The notes under the pieces were generated by a model that did not search any database, had not been told where the DNA came from, and was given only the letters and a program-made list of their open reading frames with translations. From positions 124,001 through 188,000 of the forward strand of contig JBBELK010000620.1 in NCBI GenBank assembly GCA_037783545.1: DNA of 64,000 nucleotides. The letters run 5' to 3'. Both the position numbers and the translations under genes were made by a program. The DNA is from Henricia sp. BOLD:AAB3569. Taxonomy: Eukaryota; Echinodermata; Asteroidea; Spinulosida; Echinasteridae. Positions 13,001 through 21,622 of the stretch are shown here, one piece after another (position 1 is the first letter of the stretch; each line of letters begins with the position of its first letter).

Positions 13001-13714
13001 TACGGCTTTACATCCCATCCGAAGCTCTTTGCTCAAGAGAGTAAGAATCACAAGCGATCTCCGACCCACAATCTCAGGGTAGTTTTTGACCAGACGATGC
13101 GCCTTTGTAATATTTTGACGGCACATTAAAGGAGCGTGTCCAGATCACAGTTTTGAGCCTCCCATTTTTGTCATGGATGTTGAGATTTGGATACGATATC
13201 ATTTGTCATGTTTTTCTTATTACCATTCTGAAATTTCATGTCCTAAATCCGTATATTTTCAAGGATATTGTAAAAAAAAACACCAATGTTTTGTAAACTA
13301 ATTTATCCGTTCCATAAAGCAGTGCAGTGATTACACCAACATTTTTGCTTCCACATCCAAATTGGAGATTGCAAATTTCCTGTTTTCTTTCCATGGATAG
13401 TATTGTAGGGAGGTATTTTATATGATAATTAAGTTAGAACGAAATCCATTTTCCTCGGAAAATCTGGACAAGCTTTTCTAATCTTTGCAATGAACGCTTC
13501 CTAAATGCCTCATTATTATCAGGCGTTAGCTAAAACTTCAGAGAAACTCGCGCCACTACTCAACGGCTGCAAGGAGAATCGCGACCACTGGCAGACAATC
13601 GCAGAGGAGTGCAAACAGCCAATGGCGGAGAAGAAAGAACAAGCGTCGTCCGACGAGAAAGACATCGACGAATCGGAAGCCACGACCTCGACCCAACCAA
13701 GCAATAAAGATTGA
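1018..13714 (+). CDS. PDE5: cGMP-specific 3',5'-cyclic phosphodiesterase, PDE5-like (3' part of gene, 13 exons)
   Basis: Thirteen exons with matching splice phases join to a 460-residue open frame ending in TGA. It begins inside the GAF-B domain ([13 protein letters not shown], then a GAF NKx(n)D-type motif NKQDG...NRND), so GAF-A and the start lie before the window. The linker exons read [19 protein letters not shown] and TLSYHATA as in PDE5. The catalytic domain has YHNWRHA (proton-donor and first metal histidines), HDLDHRGT (metal-binding HD pair), [20 protein letters not shown] (third metal aspartate) and MQVGF (the nucleotide-selecting glutamine and clamp phenylalanine). By family knowledge the product hydrolyses cGMP to GMP in the cytosol and is allosterically controlled by cGMP at the GAF domains. 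Several segments are closer to PDE5 than to PDE11 (PFNRNDE, MQVGF, the C-terminal LLNGCKENR). The tail after the domain is short and acidic, with no CaaX box as in PDE6. Invertebrates often carry one PDE5/6-type gene, so this may be the pre-duplication form. Confidence 0.93.
1173..1207 (+). other. G-run tract (possible G-quadruplex)
   Basis: Uninterrupted purine tract with runs of 5, 3, 6 and 11 G separated by A or T, in a PDE5 intron about 108 bases after an exon. A similar C-rich tract lies at 43171-43194. Confidence 0.6.
1283..1440. repeat. TIR element with CTGAATCAGTTCTATAGAAT ends, copy 1
   Basis: Inverted ends CTGAATCAGTTCTATAGAA / TTCTATAGAACTATTCAGG around a 110-base centre containing AGCCTGGCACC. 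A second copy is at 51987-52090. Confidence 0.7.
1461..1542. repeat. Perfect hairpin, 30-bp arms
   Basis: CACTATGAGCAACTAACAAT...TTGGG (1461-1490) is exactly complementary to 1513-1542, with a 22-base loop. Confidence 0.9.
2021..2164 (+). CDS. PDE5: PDE5-like exon b (GAF-B core)
   Basis: A 48-codon exon with acceptor ATAG and donor GTAGGT, phase 0/0. It starts [13 protein letters not shown] and carries the GAF NKx(n)D-type motif ([12 protein letters not shown]) that closes the cyclic-nucleotide pocket. Confidence 0.92.
2281..3174. mobile_element. Terminal-inverted-repeat element with a nested SINE
   Basis: Ends AGTATACTGAAATGCAAAAG and its inverted near-copy at 3141-3174 (about 34 bases). 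No transposase frame. A tRNA-derived SINE fills the second half. Confidence 0.65.
2645..3016 (+). repeat. tRNA-derived SINE, family A
   Basis: Head with Pol III A box (GTGGCCGAGCGG) and B box (GGTTCGAACCTCC), body with TGCCCTTGGGCAAGGCACTC and GTAAAGCCGTTGGTCCAGTG, tail of AAT repeats. A second copy is at 18738-19070 and a reversed body fragment at about 12950-13125. Confidence 0.85.
4267..4615. mobile_element. TTAA-flanked MITE, family G, copy 1
   Basis: Ends AGGAGTATG... and ...CATGCTCCT lie between TTAA at 4263-4266 and 4616-4619. The centre has CTTCCACATCCAAATT (as complement) and CTTTATGGAACAAGATAAAT, shared with the copies at 13140, 38800 and 40431. Confidence 0.8.
5113..5939. mobile_element. 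Non-autonomous element with about 78-bp inverted ends
   Basis: Left end CATGTCTTTCCCAGGAGA...GACCAAACAAAATACGTAAT (5113-5190) matches the complement of 5862-5939 with scattered changes. The 670-base centre has no coding signal. Confidence 0.75.
6157..6249 (+). CDS. PDE5: PDE5-like exon c (end of GAF-B)
   Basis: A 31-codon exon encoding [19 protein letters not shown] followed by AKQRVALE, the GAF-B exit helix. A 4-kb intron full of repeats precedes it. Donor is GTAAGA. Confidence 0.92.
6940..7170. repeat. Imperfect hairpin in a PDE5-like intron
   Basis: GGGTGATATAAGAATACACCG and its inverse CAGTATATTCTTATATCACCC flank a centre with inverted GAAAATACCAAACTCG-type arms. Confidence 0.6.
7245..7295 (+). 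CDS. PDE5: PDE5-like exon d (linker)
   Basis: A 17-codon exon encoding [17 protein letters not shown], matching the LSYHA linker between GAF-B and the catalytic domain. Acceptor CCAG, donor GTAAGA. Confidence 0.88.
7453..7830. repeat. CGCCC-array element, copy 1
   Basis: Unique flanks (ATGATTGGTAAACCGTTACA; CTCCGTACTTCGTCTAACTT) enclose an array of 13-15-base units of the CATTTCGCCCTGAAC type. Three read one way and about seven the other way, meeting at GGCCTGTGCACGTGG. The inverted sister copy is at 55634-56004. Confidence 0.8.
7950..8096 (+). CDS. PDE5: PDE5-like exon e (start of catalytic domain)
   Basis: A 49-codon exon after TTTTTCCAG. It encodes the first catalytic-domain helices ([16 protein letters not shown], then [13 protein letters not shown]). 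Donor is GTTGGT. Confidence 0.92.
8366..8473 (+). CDS. PDE5: PDE5-like exon f (HNWRHA)
   Basis: A 36-codon exon encoding [15 protein letters not shown] and YHNWRHAF. It holds the catalytic proton-donor histidine and the first metal-ligand histidine. Donor is GTGAGT. Confidence 0.94.
8942..9051 (+). CDS. PDE5: PDE5-like exon g (HDLDHRG metal site)
   Basis: Encodes [19 protein letters not shown] and [11 protein letters not shown], the core HD metal-binding signature of class I phosphodiesterases. It ends in phase 2 before GTGAGT; the missing base comes from the next exon (ATG codon across the junction). Confidence 0.94.
9171..9438. mobile_element. Hairpin element with 72-bp perfect inverted ends and a tRNA-like unit
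   Basis: GATACAAATGTGGACAAACG...GGCTCCACC (9171-9242) is exactly complementary to 9367-9438. The centre holds a tRNA-like sequence whose acceptor end lies inside the left arm. A 15-base direct repeat TAGTTCTTTTATTGA (9111-9125 and 9439-9453) brackets the unit. Confidence 0.9.
9234..9305 (-). tRNA. tRNA-like sequence inside the hairpin element (probably not a functional gene)
   Basis: Read on the minus strand it is 72 bases with paired acceptor ends (GGCTTCA / TGGAGCC), A box TAGCTCAATTGGTAG, an anticodon arm with loop ACGTTAA (GTT, Asn-type, but C instead of T before the anticodon) and B box GGTTCGAATCC. The position in a mobile element and the changed U33 argue for a tRNA-derived repeat. 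Confidence 0.5.
9478..9565 (+). CDS. PDE5: PDE5-like exon h
   Basis: Encodes [20 protein letters not shown], then QCIMILSSK. The EHHHFDQC helix is a hallmark of PDE5/6/11. Acceptor TTTACAG, donor GTAGGA. Confidence 0.94.
9655..9985 (-). repeat. SINE family C with a run of three tRNA-like half units
   Basis: Minus strand: tail TTTCAATT...GATTGGGCACCATACC, a B box GGGTTCGAACCCGAT, and three successive A-box units (ATAGCTCAGCTGGTAGAGC) spaced about 80 bases, each followed by AAAACTTGAGG-GTATACCACTG. Relatives at 36583-36700 and short tails at 33450-33478 and 58966-59005. Confidence 0.75.
10055..10155 (+). CDS. PDE5: PDE5-like exon i
   Basis: Encodes [20 protein letters not shown] and [10 protein letters not shown], as in PDE5. 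Phase 2 donor GTAAGT. Confidence 0.94.
10668..10868 (+). repeat. tRNA-derived SINE, family D
   Basis: Head ATGGCCGAGCGGTCTAGTGC and GGTTCGATTCCGGG, short body (TAATTGGCGGTCTCTCCGCT) and an (AAAT)n tail; about 200 bases. Nearly identical copy at 32518-32697. Confidence 0.85.
10988..11129 (+). CDS. PDE5: PDE5-like exon j (third metal aspartate)
   Basis: Encodes [12 protein letters not shown], then [19 protein letters not shown]. The aspartate in TASD is the second essential acidic metal ligand of the domain. Phase 1 completion of the preceding codon fits. Confidence 0.94.
11189..11386. repeat. ACTTGTGA-array MITE, copy 2, with 10-bp target duplication
   Basis: Same arrays and centre as the copy at 690-911. 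It is flanked by the identical 10 bases TGGCAGGAGT (11179-11188 and 11387-11396). Confidence 0.8.
11624..11698 (+). CDS. PDE5: PDE5-like exon k
   Basis: A 25-codon exon encoding [20 protein letters not shown], the helix that reads VAELVATEFFDQGDRER in PDE5. Acceptor follows a T-tract; donor GTCAGT. Confidence 0.93.
11746..12230. mobile_element. ATAGACCGTATCGAATAGC MITE, long copy
   Basis: Ends ATAGACCGTATCGAATAGCT and ...AGCTATTGGATACGGTCTAT. Length 485; the centre contains open but non-coding stretches. A short copy lies at 42924-43073. Confidence 0.8.
12307..12390 (+). CDS. PDE5: PDE5-like exon l (MQVGF cGMP clamp)
   Basis: A 28-codon exon encoding [18 protein letters not shown] and [10 protein letters not shown]. 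The Gln and Phe of MQVGF hold the guanine ring in PDE5. Donor GTATGT. Confidence 0.94.
12950..13125 (-). repeat. SINE family A fragment, reversed
   Basis: Contains ACACTGGACCTACGGCTTTA and CATCCCATCCGAAGC, the complement of the family A body, without the tRNA head. Confidence 0.6.
13140..13480. mobile_element. TTAA-flanked MITE, family G, copy 2
   Basis: Left end TTAA + AGGAGCGTGTCCAGATC; internal CCGTATATTTTCAAGGATAT and GCTTCCACATCCAAATTGG. The right end is eroded. It ends about 40 bases before the last PDE5-like exon. Confidence 0.78.
13523..13714 (+). CDS. PDE5: PDE5-like last exon and stop
   Basis: Encodes [20 protein letters not shown] and a hydrophilic tail ending PSNKD, then TGA. 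The tail is rich in Glu, Asp, Ser and Thr and has no prenylation box. Confidence 0.92.
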   Translation, partial: ALAKTSEKLAPLLNGCKENRDHWQTIAEECKQPMAEKKEQASSDEKDIDESEATTSTQPSNKD

Positions 13715-14764
13715 TTACGTAGATCCACACTTAGTACTGTAACCTAGTCATTTTCAATTACAATTTTTCCAGCTTTCTATCTATTTAAAATTCTAAAGGT
13801 TGTCGTAGTGAATCACGTTTTCCCACAACTATTCTATTTCTCGTGTAAATTCAAGTACAGTATTTCTATTTTTCCATCTCTTCTCACCAAAATTTAATCC
13901 GGAACAAAAGCACCTACGATGGAAAATCGCTAAGTCTGCTATCGTACAGGGCTGCTAAGCAAGAAATTTTCTTACTTAGCAACATTCAGCAGAGATGTGT
14001 ACGTTGTATGTGGTTTCGTTAGTCTCTCACAAGCGCTAAGCAAATGTCTTTGCTTAGCAGTTTGAAGTTCAACCTTCCTCTTTCTGCCATGTATTCTACG
14101 TAAGCAGTTTTTACCGATTGAAACGTTATTGTCAAATGTTTGTATATAATTTAAATAGAGTTTTATGAATAATTTATGGGGTAAGTGCAAACGTTGTATG
14201 TCAACTTAGTCCATTGGATCCCACCACGGGGAGTCCAAGTTTGTTTAAGCTGCCTGCCAACCAAAGGTTGCTAAGACGTTTATGTCACCAAGCTAAGTAA
14301 GCCTTTAACACATTCTGGTGGTAGGTTTTATATTGCACAGTTAGCTTAAAATAAGCAAAGCAGAAACAGTGATTTTAACTCACAAAGTCACAATTTTATA
14401 TCAACTATCTCTATTGGTTCTCATCAAAATGTGATGAGAACCAGCCAAAAAAACATGGCAAATAGGTGACAAACTTGGTTGGTAACCTGCGGTTGCCAGG
14501 CAGCTGTACCGGTGCCAACATCTGGTCCCCTGTATCACTCTACAGTATTTTGACATGTAAGATAAAAAGGCAGGACCCTCAGGACAGCAAGTATATATTG
14601 CCTGCCAAACCTCAAACAAACTCAACCACTGTAACTTACGAACACAGTAACACAATGTAAATACTTTTTTCTTCTCAATCATGTGTGCTATAGTGTCATT
14701 GTAACTTTTCGTCCATTTTGAGAAGTTCTTCATGTCGTTTTAAAAGTTTAATTCATATGAACAC
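13715..14764 (+). other. 3' flank of the PDE5-like gene
   Basis: Probably 3' untranslated and intergenic DNA. Contains GCTAAGC/GCTTAGC pairs near 13955-14060, but no clear poly(A) signal could be chosen. Confidence 0.4.
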
Positions 14765-14808
14765 TACAGTGTAAGTACAAAAAAACACTATACACTTTTA
14801 AAATTACA

Positions 14809-15017
14809 GTTTCCCCGACGCAAGCTAAATCAATTTCTGATTAATTGCGATCCCCGGTGGTCGAGTGGTTAAGACGTCTGCCTTGTTTGCAGGAGGTCGT
14901 GGGTTCGAGTCCCACCCGAGCACGCTATGAAGTTTTTTCATAGTGTCTTGGGAAAGCACTGAGTATACAGTGTTAATAATTACGTCGGGTAAGGGCAAGA
15001 CAAACCTTAATTAACAA
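14809..15017 (+). repeat. SINE family B nested in the transposon arm, 17-bp target duplication
   Basis: tRNA-like head (GGTGGTCGAGTGGTTAAGAC, GGGTTCGAGTCCCACC) and tail CTATGAAGTTTTTTCATAGT. Flanked by identical ACACTTTTAAAATTACA (14792-14808 and 15018-15034), as expected of target-primed reverse transcription. Reversed relatives at 63838-63978 and 47185-47256. Confidence 0.87.
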
Positions 15018-15280
15018 ACACTTTTAAAATTACATGTACTTGTTGTGTTTTAGTGTACCAATATTTTTTGACATGTATTTTGGATAAGTTATCCTGTGTC
15101 TTTTGGTAGCAGTTTAATTAAATTATATTTCATGCATGACCGCACATGAGGCAAATAAGGGTGTCGGGTGGAACACGAAAAGGATTTGAACCAGTGACTT
15201 GGTGGTTGTCAAAAATCAACAGAGCCTTGTTGAACATACGTACAATGAAACATCTTGTGAGCTATTCTTCATCTTAAAAC

Positions 15281-15424
15281 ATGGCTCGTCCTCGGCTCAC
15301 ACCCCAGCAAAGGGCCTACTTGGTAAGCGAATTCCACCGCACACAAAGTGCCAAGGCTGTGTTTCAAAGCTTTCGCCAGCAATTTCCTAATGCAAGATGT
15401 TCAACTCCTGCCACCGTTTACTAA
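15281..15424 (+). pseudogene. Transposase N-terminal helix-turn-helix fragment
   Basis: MARPRLTPQQRAYLVSEF, then FRQQFPNARCSTPATVY before a TAA; after it the frame continues NVRKYQDTGTSHNL. The pattern resembles the HTH domain found at the start of mariner-related transposases and DUF4817 proteins. Stop codon and lack of a DDE region show it is a remnant. Confidence 0.6.
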
Positions 15425-16133
15425 AATGTTCGTAAATACCAAGACACAGGGACAAGCCACAACCTAAAAGGCAAGTTTTTTGGGGGTTTTGTTTTGGTCT
15501 CTTTTTTTCAATTCTGATCAGTTGGTGCAAGTCGTGTTCCACCTAACACCCTTATTTGCCTCATGTGCGGTCATGCATGAGACATAATTTAATTAAACTG
15601 CTACCAAAAGACACAGGAGGACTTATCCAAAATACATGTCAAAGCATCTCATATAAATATTGGTACACTAAATTACAACAGGTAATTTAAAAAGTGTATA
15701 GTTTTTTTGGACTTGCACTGTATATCTATGTGACTCTGTGGTCGCCTCATGCATTACATTCAAGCATTCTGTTTTCATAGCACTGTAAAAATGTAACATC
15801 AAACAACAATTTAATGGTATTTTTGTTTATGTATTCAGGTCTTGGCATTCATAGTTTAATTTACAATATTATTAACAGTTCTATGGGGTTTCCTTATTAT
15901 GATTAATATGCATTACTGACATATATATGGGGTTTCCTTCAGCTAAACTAAATATTTCTTTGTCTGCGCACCCTATTGCAGGACTATATGCACGTGTTAT
16001 AGTGCGCATTTTTTGCCAAAAAATTGTCATTATGGGGGTGCGATATGGTCTAGCAGTTCATACCCAAAAACTCTTGTATATAATAATAATATTATTGTCC
16101 TTATGAAATCACCAGGACCATTTCACGTCAACT

Positions 16134-16345
16134 AGGTGGCTGCCTGGCCAGCGATGCCGACCCCATCAGCACTTGGATTGTGGCATTCCCCTGACAGCTC
16201 CTCAATTATCGCTTGGGTCGACGAGGCAATTGGGATTAAGTGCCTTGCCCAGAGACACAGACACGTTGACCGTAGAGGGGCCTGAACCCACAACCTCCCG
16301 ATTGCGAGCCATGCTTCATACCCACTAGACCACACGCTAATATTC
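16134..16345 (-). repeat. tRNA-derived SINE, another family
   Basis: Minus strand head GTGTGGTCTAGTGGGTATGA and B box GGTTGTGGGTTCAGGCCCC, then CTCTGGGCAAGGCACTTAAT. A further tRNA-like piece (GGTTGTGGGTTCGAGTC) starts directly next to it at 16350 on the plus strand. Confidence 0.65.
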
Positions 16346-16464
16346 TAAAAGGTTGTGGGTTCGAGTCTGTGGTGCGTGTGCCCATGGGCAAGGCACTTTG
16401 CCATTAATTGCCTCTCTGCATTTTTTGTTCAACAAACCATTAACATTGATGTCTAGTTTTAAAA

Positions 16465-16588
16465 TCGATACAAATGTGGACAGATGTCCATGAGTGCAGA
16501 CGCCCTACCAATTGAGCTATAAAGCCAACTGGTGGTCTCGAATCACGGTAGTGCAGTTGTTCCTCACTGATTCGGATTGGCTATCACG
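16465..16588 (-). repeat. Deleted copy of the tRNA-hairpin element
   Basis: GATACAAATGTGGACAGATG, then a jump to GCAGACGCCCTACCAATTGA and the unique centre (AATCACGGTAGTGCAGTTG). About 70 internal bases and the right arm are missing. Confidence 0.75.
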
Positions 16589-17300
16589 TGAGCTTAGTAA
16601 GCCCTACAGAGGGATAAACCCTTCAATTTCAAAATCCTCAGAATTGCACTCAGTTTTTGTTTTTTAATTCAGATATAAATGTTGGCCGACCGAAGGTAGT
16701 AATGCGTTGGCTGGTTTAACTAGTGGGCTTGATTATTCAGCAACTTGTGGAACTCTAAATATTGTTAGTAATATCTATTAGACAATCAGCATTTTTGATG
16801 GAATTTTTTTGATGGAATATTTTTTAATTCTTGATTACTACTTGACTAGATTCGGTTGAAATGTTTCAGAATTGTAGCTGATGACAATTAATTAGGATTT
16901 AGATTTTATCATTAATGATTACACATTTTGAACAAAAAGCGTGATGTCAATTGATGTATATCTACTGCTTGGCAGTTAGTCAGATTTTATGAACTTTTGT
17001 CTTTTCTGCTTTTTCTTTTTGTGACTATACAAAATTGAAAGAAAAATATATATGGGTAAAATATATTAAGTGCAATAGTGCAAAGGGCTTGAACTGGCTG
17101 ACAGTAAACTGACATGTCACGTGATCTTTATCGGGTCTTTGGGTCCAATTTCATAAAACCCTTTACGCTTAGCAAAGTTTCGCGTTAAGCTTATCACGAA
17201 AATGTTCTTGACCACAAACTTATTTTACAACTACGCATGCTTAGTACGCGATTGGGTGCGCGCGCAACATTATCTTCAGCCGTAAACTTGCGCGTCGATC

Positions 17301-17550
17301 GATCAGGGGCCAATTTCATGGCGTTGCTTAGCACGAAAATTTGCTAAGCACAGGATTTATTTGCTTTATAAAATGGATTACAAGCCAAAATTATACACCA
17401 ACTTGTGTTCTTCGCAAGAGTAGGAGAATACCTTTCAATACACGTCACTTACGATTTTGGCTGGCAATCCATTTTTGCAAAATAAAGCAAACAAATCCTG
17501 TGCTAAGCAAATTTGTGTGCTAAGCAACGCCATGAAATTGGCCCCTGATC
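17301..17550. mobile_element. Hairpin MITE with GATCAGGGGCCAATTTCATG ends
   Basis: 250 bases. Inverted ends continue as GCGTTGCTTAGCAC and CACAGGATTTATTTGC; a long stem with a 60-base centre. Confidence 0.85.
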
Positions 17551-17814
17551 GTCTGCCTCAACCAATTCTCCGTCAAATTTTTTCGGAAATCATAACCGGT
17601 AATGTACCTATTTTGGCTTAATTATAACTGCCACAGAAAAGTTTTGTCTACTGCTGATTGGGTTATTAATTTCACCCCTAAAATGTGGATTCTTTTGGAG
17701 AATTTATCCACAAATTTCTCAAAATGTGGCGACTACAAAATTAAAGATTGCGTCGATTTTGCTCGCTGTGTTCTACGATTTGGCAGGGATTTTATGAAAT
17801 AAAAGCTCATTTAA

Positions 17815-18029
17815 AGGCATAGGTGTAGTGAATACCTCCCTTTCTGGTGCAGGGTGAATATATAATTCTCCTTTAAAATGCCATACGTGGCAAATAAAAG
17901 AAAGCATGCAAGATACGCATGCCAGGGCAGGTGGCCCAGGCTAAATACGCAGCTCCATGCCTTTGCTATGGAGCTGCGTAATTCCTGGCACGAATTTAGC
18001 GCGCGCGCATTGCTGACGAGCCTGTGCCT
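17815..18029. mobile_element. TTAA-flanked GGCACAGGCTCGTCAGC MITE, copy 1
   Basis: TTAA at 17811-17814 and 18030-18033. Right arm GCGCGCGCATTGCTGACGAG; centre CAGCTCCATGCCTTTGCTAT. Left arm diverged. Confidence 0.65.
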
Positions 18030-18737
18030 TTAAAGCTCCGCTAAAACAGAAATTGCGTAAGTTGCGGGTTTTATGAAAATGGCCCATGGACTTTTCATTA
18101 GTCTCTTAATTTTTTTCACCCTGAAATTTGCGGGAAAGCAGCAATTATAGTCATTTAGAAGAAGTCGCCCGCTAAATTTGTTTTTCTTTCTCCAGCAGAT
18201 ATATCCATGTACCTCTGTGTATGTCAAGCATTCTTACAAAGTGTATAATAGTGATTGTAAATGCTAAAAGCAATAAACTTGAGTTTTAATGTACACAATG
18301 ATTTCACAGAATATCCAAACTATGCACTTAAACTTAGTCGCGTTTTACTAAGTTCTATGTAACTGGTTAAAACGTGTGTAACCAGTCGGGTTTGGTGTGT
18401 AGCACCGTGGCGAAAAAAAACACAAGCTGTTAACAGTGATTTTTGCAGCAGTCTTTTTATACAAAACTCTCTTGAGATGTTGCACAAGTATAGAAACGAT
18501 GAGTATATTTTGTGTGCAGTATTATATAGGCGGAGACATTTTCAGGTAATGTGTTGGAGCGCCATGTTATGTCGTCGTTTCGTTTTTTTGGCCAAGTTCT
18601 TTGAGAAACATTAATTTATTGTCTTTCTTTTCAGGACTACGTGCCACAAAAAAAAATTTGTGGAATTGTTTGTTGAAAAAAAAAAGCTAACCTTCGTGTC
18701 CTGTCCTGACGGTGCCAAAAACACATCACATGTGTGG

Positions 18738-19070
18738 TACTGTGGCCGAGCGGTTTAGGTCACTGACTAGACTCACAACACTCGGGTGTAAACTTGGGGT
18801 TGCGGGTTCGATACCCGGCTGGGGTACCTGTGCCCTTGAGCAAGGCACTTAAACACACTTGCTCCATCCTTCGGAAGGGGTGTAAAGCCGTTGGTCCAGT
18901 GTGTTGTGTATCGCACTTAAAAGATCTCGGGGCATTCTTTCGTGAAGAGTTAGGGGATTCCCCGTTGTCTCTGGCCGTTGGCTGCCAATGGTGCCACCCA
19001 CTGAGTCGATGTTTAGGTGGAAGACACTTGTTAGCTTCATGCAGTTCAGCCTACGGGCTGCGAATTGAAG
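18738..19070 (+). repeat. tRNA-derived SINE, family A
   Basis: Same head (CTGTGGCCGAGCGGTTTA, GGGTTCGATACCC) and body as the copy at 2645-3016; the end is degenerate. Confidence 0.83.
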
Positions 19071-20160
19071 TTCATTAATTTTTTTAATTAAACCCATTAA
19101 ATAAAAAATTATCTTGTCATTTATTTAGCCAAAATTTATTTAAACTTATCAAAACTTACGTAACCATTTTATTTTATATTTGCGAGCAAAAAATATTAAC
19201 CGGTGGATTTTTAGAGAGAGCGGGCTAACCTATCGCCAGATATTCAAGTACTATGTATTTCACTATTGCATGATAATCATTTTGTTCAAAATTCAATTAT
19301 TAAAAACTATTCTAGCATTGGTATATCGTTTTTATGTTTATTCACTTTGATGATAAAATATATTAGCAACTTTTTGGCACGTTTTGGGAAAACAATAACC
19401 GTCATTTTATGACTACAGAGGACAGTTACGAAAACATTATTTCTATCTTTTCTTCTCTGTTTTACGTTTGTTGAAAACTGTCTTCTAAAGAACTTGCACT
19501 GCAAATCAGTTTATTTTGGCGAAAGCTAAATGTTCCATTTTTCGTACAAATTTTAGAAAATTCACTTTAAAAATCTTGTATAAGTCGTTGCATATTTTCT
19601 GGTTCAGTGTTGAGTGAACGCATGCATGATTGATATGTGAGTGTGCTTCGAATGTGTAGCTATATACAGTATGTAGTTCTACAGTGATGGCGTTTATGAA
19701 ATCGCGATATTGGTAAAAAACAATCACTTTTTTAATAAGATCCATTTGAAAATGTATCTACCAATATATTTCTTGTTGCCAAATGCTTGTCTTTTGAAAG
19801 AAGAAATAGAACTCGACGTATAGATATGGTAACATAACTTTAGCTAAATTAGATATGAATATTCTTGACTTTAATATTTCGCATTTTTTCACTTTTGTTT
19901 CCTTGTGTCTGTTTTCATGGACATTAAAAAGTAATTTTTGACATTAGCAAATTCTCTTTGAAATAATTGTGCACGGTAATGCTTGCGGTATACTTGAATA
20001 TTGTTAAAGGCACTATTTAGTGATTTAATCTCAAGACAGTTTAAATGATAAAAATTATAATCTTTGAGTAACGGTTTTCACATTTTACTCTGCATTTTAA
20101 GATTGAGGCTTTCTAGTACAATTTGACTTCAAGATATATTCGCGTGTAATTTGTTTCCGT

Positions 20161-20530
20161 GTTACAGTAGCCTAAATGCCTCTGGCCGCACGCATCTTAT
20201 GTGTGACGGCCACAGCGGTAGACCTTCCCAATTACAACACGGCTCAGAAGGCCGCGACCATTTTTGATATTTCTGGAACTTGCAGAATGATCGTCTCCTC
20301 TTGGCCAGATGGATAAAGATTTCCAGATAAGGGAACGTGTTTTGGAAAAGGTATGAATTCCCCCTTTGTGTAGGTACCCTAACTTTGGAAATCTCTGTCC
20401 GTGGTGAAAGGAAAACCTCGCTCAAAGTATGTAGCAAATTTGCTACAAAAAGTCCGGCCGCTGGGGAAGGTATACCGCTCTGGCCGTCACATAAGGTGTG
20501 TGCGGCCAGAGGCATTCGGGCTAGTGTTAC
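20161..20530. mobile_element. Fold-back element with GCCTCTGGCCGCAC ends
   Basis: About 60-base inverted ends (GTTAC-GTAGCC, AATGCCTCTGGCCGCAC, CTTATGTG, GACGGCCA). Both strands are open over the ends but without protein-like content. Confidence 0.8.
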
Positions 20531-21537
20531 AGTTACAAAACCGGTTTCCCCTAAGCAGTGAACCATTATTTTGTTTATAGTATGGGTTACACATTACACT
20601 ATAGTATTAAGTAATCCTTCACGTGTTCAATTGTTCAGTATTATACCTCGACTCTTTTGTGGACACCAAACATTTATAATTTAATTCATAAGCCATTTTA
20701 CACCGTACCGACGTCTTTAATGGGTCACTCGCACGGTTGTGTTCAGAACGAGGCTCTACGTGCACACGTAGAGCAAGCGACATAGTAACGAAACAAGAGA
20801 GTCATTGTTCTTGCATATACAGCCTCGTTATTTAGCCAATATGAACGACAATATGTTAACTAGATGTGCTTTTACTTGGGCTACTGTAGTTCATCTTGAT
20901 AAAATATCGCCTACATTTTGTCAAAAATACTCTTTTTTTTCTTTGAAGTAAACGATTTCGTAATGTACGCCAAACTTGCTACTCCGGCTACTTTTCTTGA
21001 TTAAAAAATATTTGATTTTTGACCTTATTTACGATACTACTTTGTACAAACTTTGTATTGTTAACCAATACAGTACTAGATTATTTTAACCAAGGTTTTT
21101 TGGTACAGTGTAATATGGCTTTTCCACCATATTATTATGTTATCCTAATCTGCTTATATCTTGTTTACTCCGAGCACAATTTGAATGCAAGTATGTACCC
21201 AACATAACCCGTCATCCCATTTTCTGAAATGCTACGAAGACTGTGAGGAGAAAATCTCAAATATTTGGTTGTCGGTTTGTTTTTTCTTGCAAAACGAGTA
21301 CCACACAGGAAGAGTAGGTCGACGTGTGAGTTTGCATTCGTTGCTACTACATACAACTTGTAGAGTATTTTGTACATATTTATTTATTTGAGTACTAAGA
21401 CTGCCCTTTCGCCCAATTATTAAATTGAATTTATCTGCTCGATTGCTGTTTTGTTTGTGTGTCATTTCTCAGCACGTTGTCCCTTTTCTAGTAACAAACC
21501 AATGGCACTTTTTCGTACATACTCTAGCGTTTTCGAA

Positions 21538-21622
21538 TTATGTGGCTACGTCTTGAAATCACACGCGACTCTATAGCCGACTACCGTTGATTTGTATGTA
21601 ATTTCAAGTCGTAGCCATATAA
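21538..21622. repeat. Short hairpin element
   Basis: TATGTGGCTACGTCTTGAAAT and its inverted near-copy ATTTCAAGTCGTAGCCATAT. Confidence 0.65.

Larger units (their letters stand above)
14767..15720. mobile_element. TA-flanked DNA transposon relic (Tc1/mariner-like)
   Basis: Ends CAGTGTAAGTAC / ...ACTTGCACTG between TA dinucleotides (14765-14766, 15721-15722). Long inverted arms continue inward (GTGTACCAATATTT, AAGACACAGGA, CATGAGGCAAATAAGGGTGT and their complements). A SINE interrupts the left arm and a broken helix-turn-helix frame lies inside. Confidence 0.8.

Noticed and set aside
1018-13714. Assignment to PDE11 or PDE6
   Set aside because: MQVGF, PFNRND and LLNGCKENR follow PDE5; PDE11 has LQLEWID at the clamp region and PDE6 has a prenylated end, absent here.
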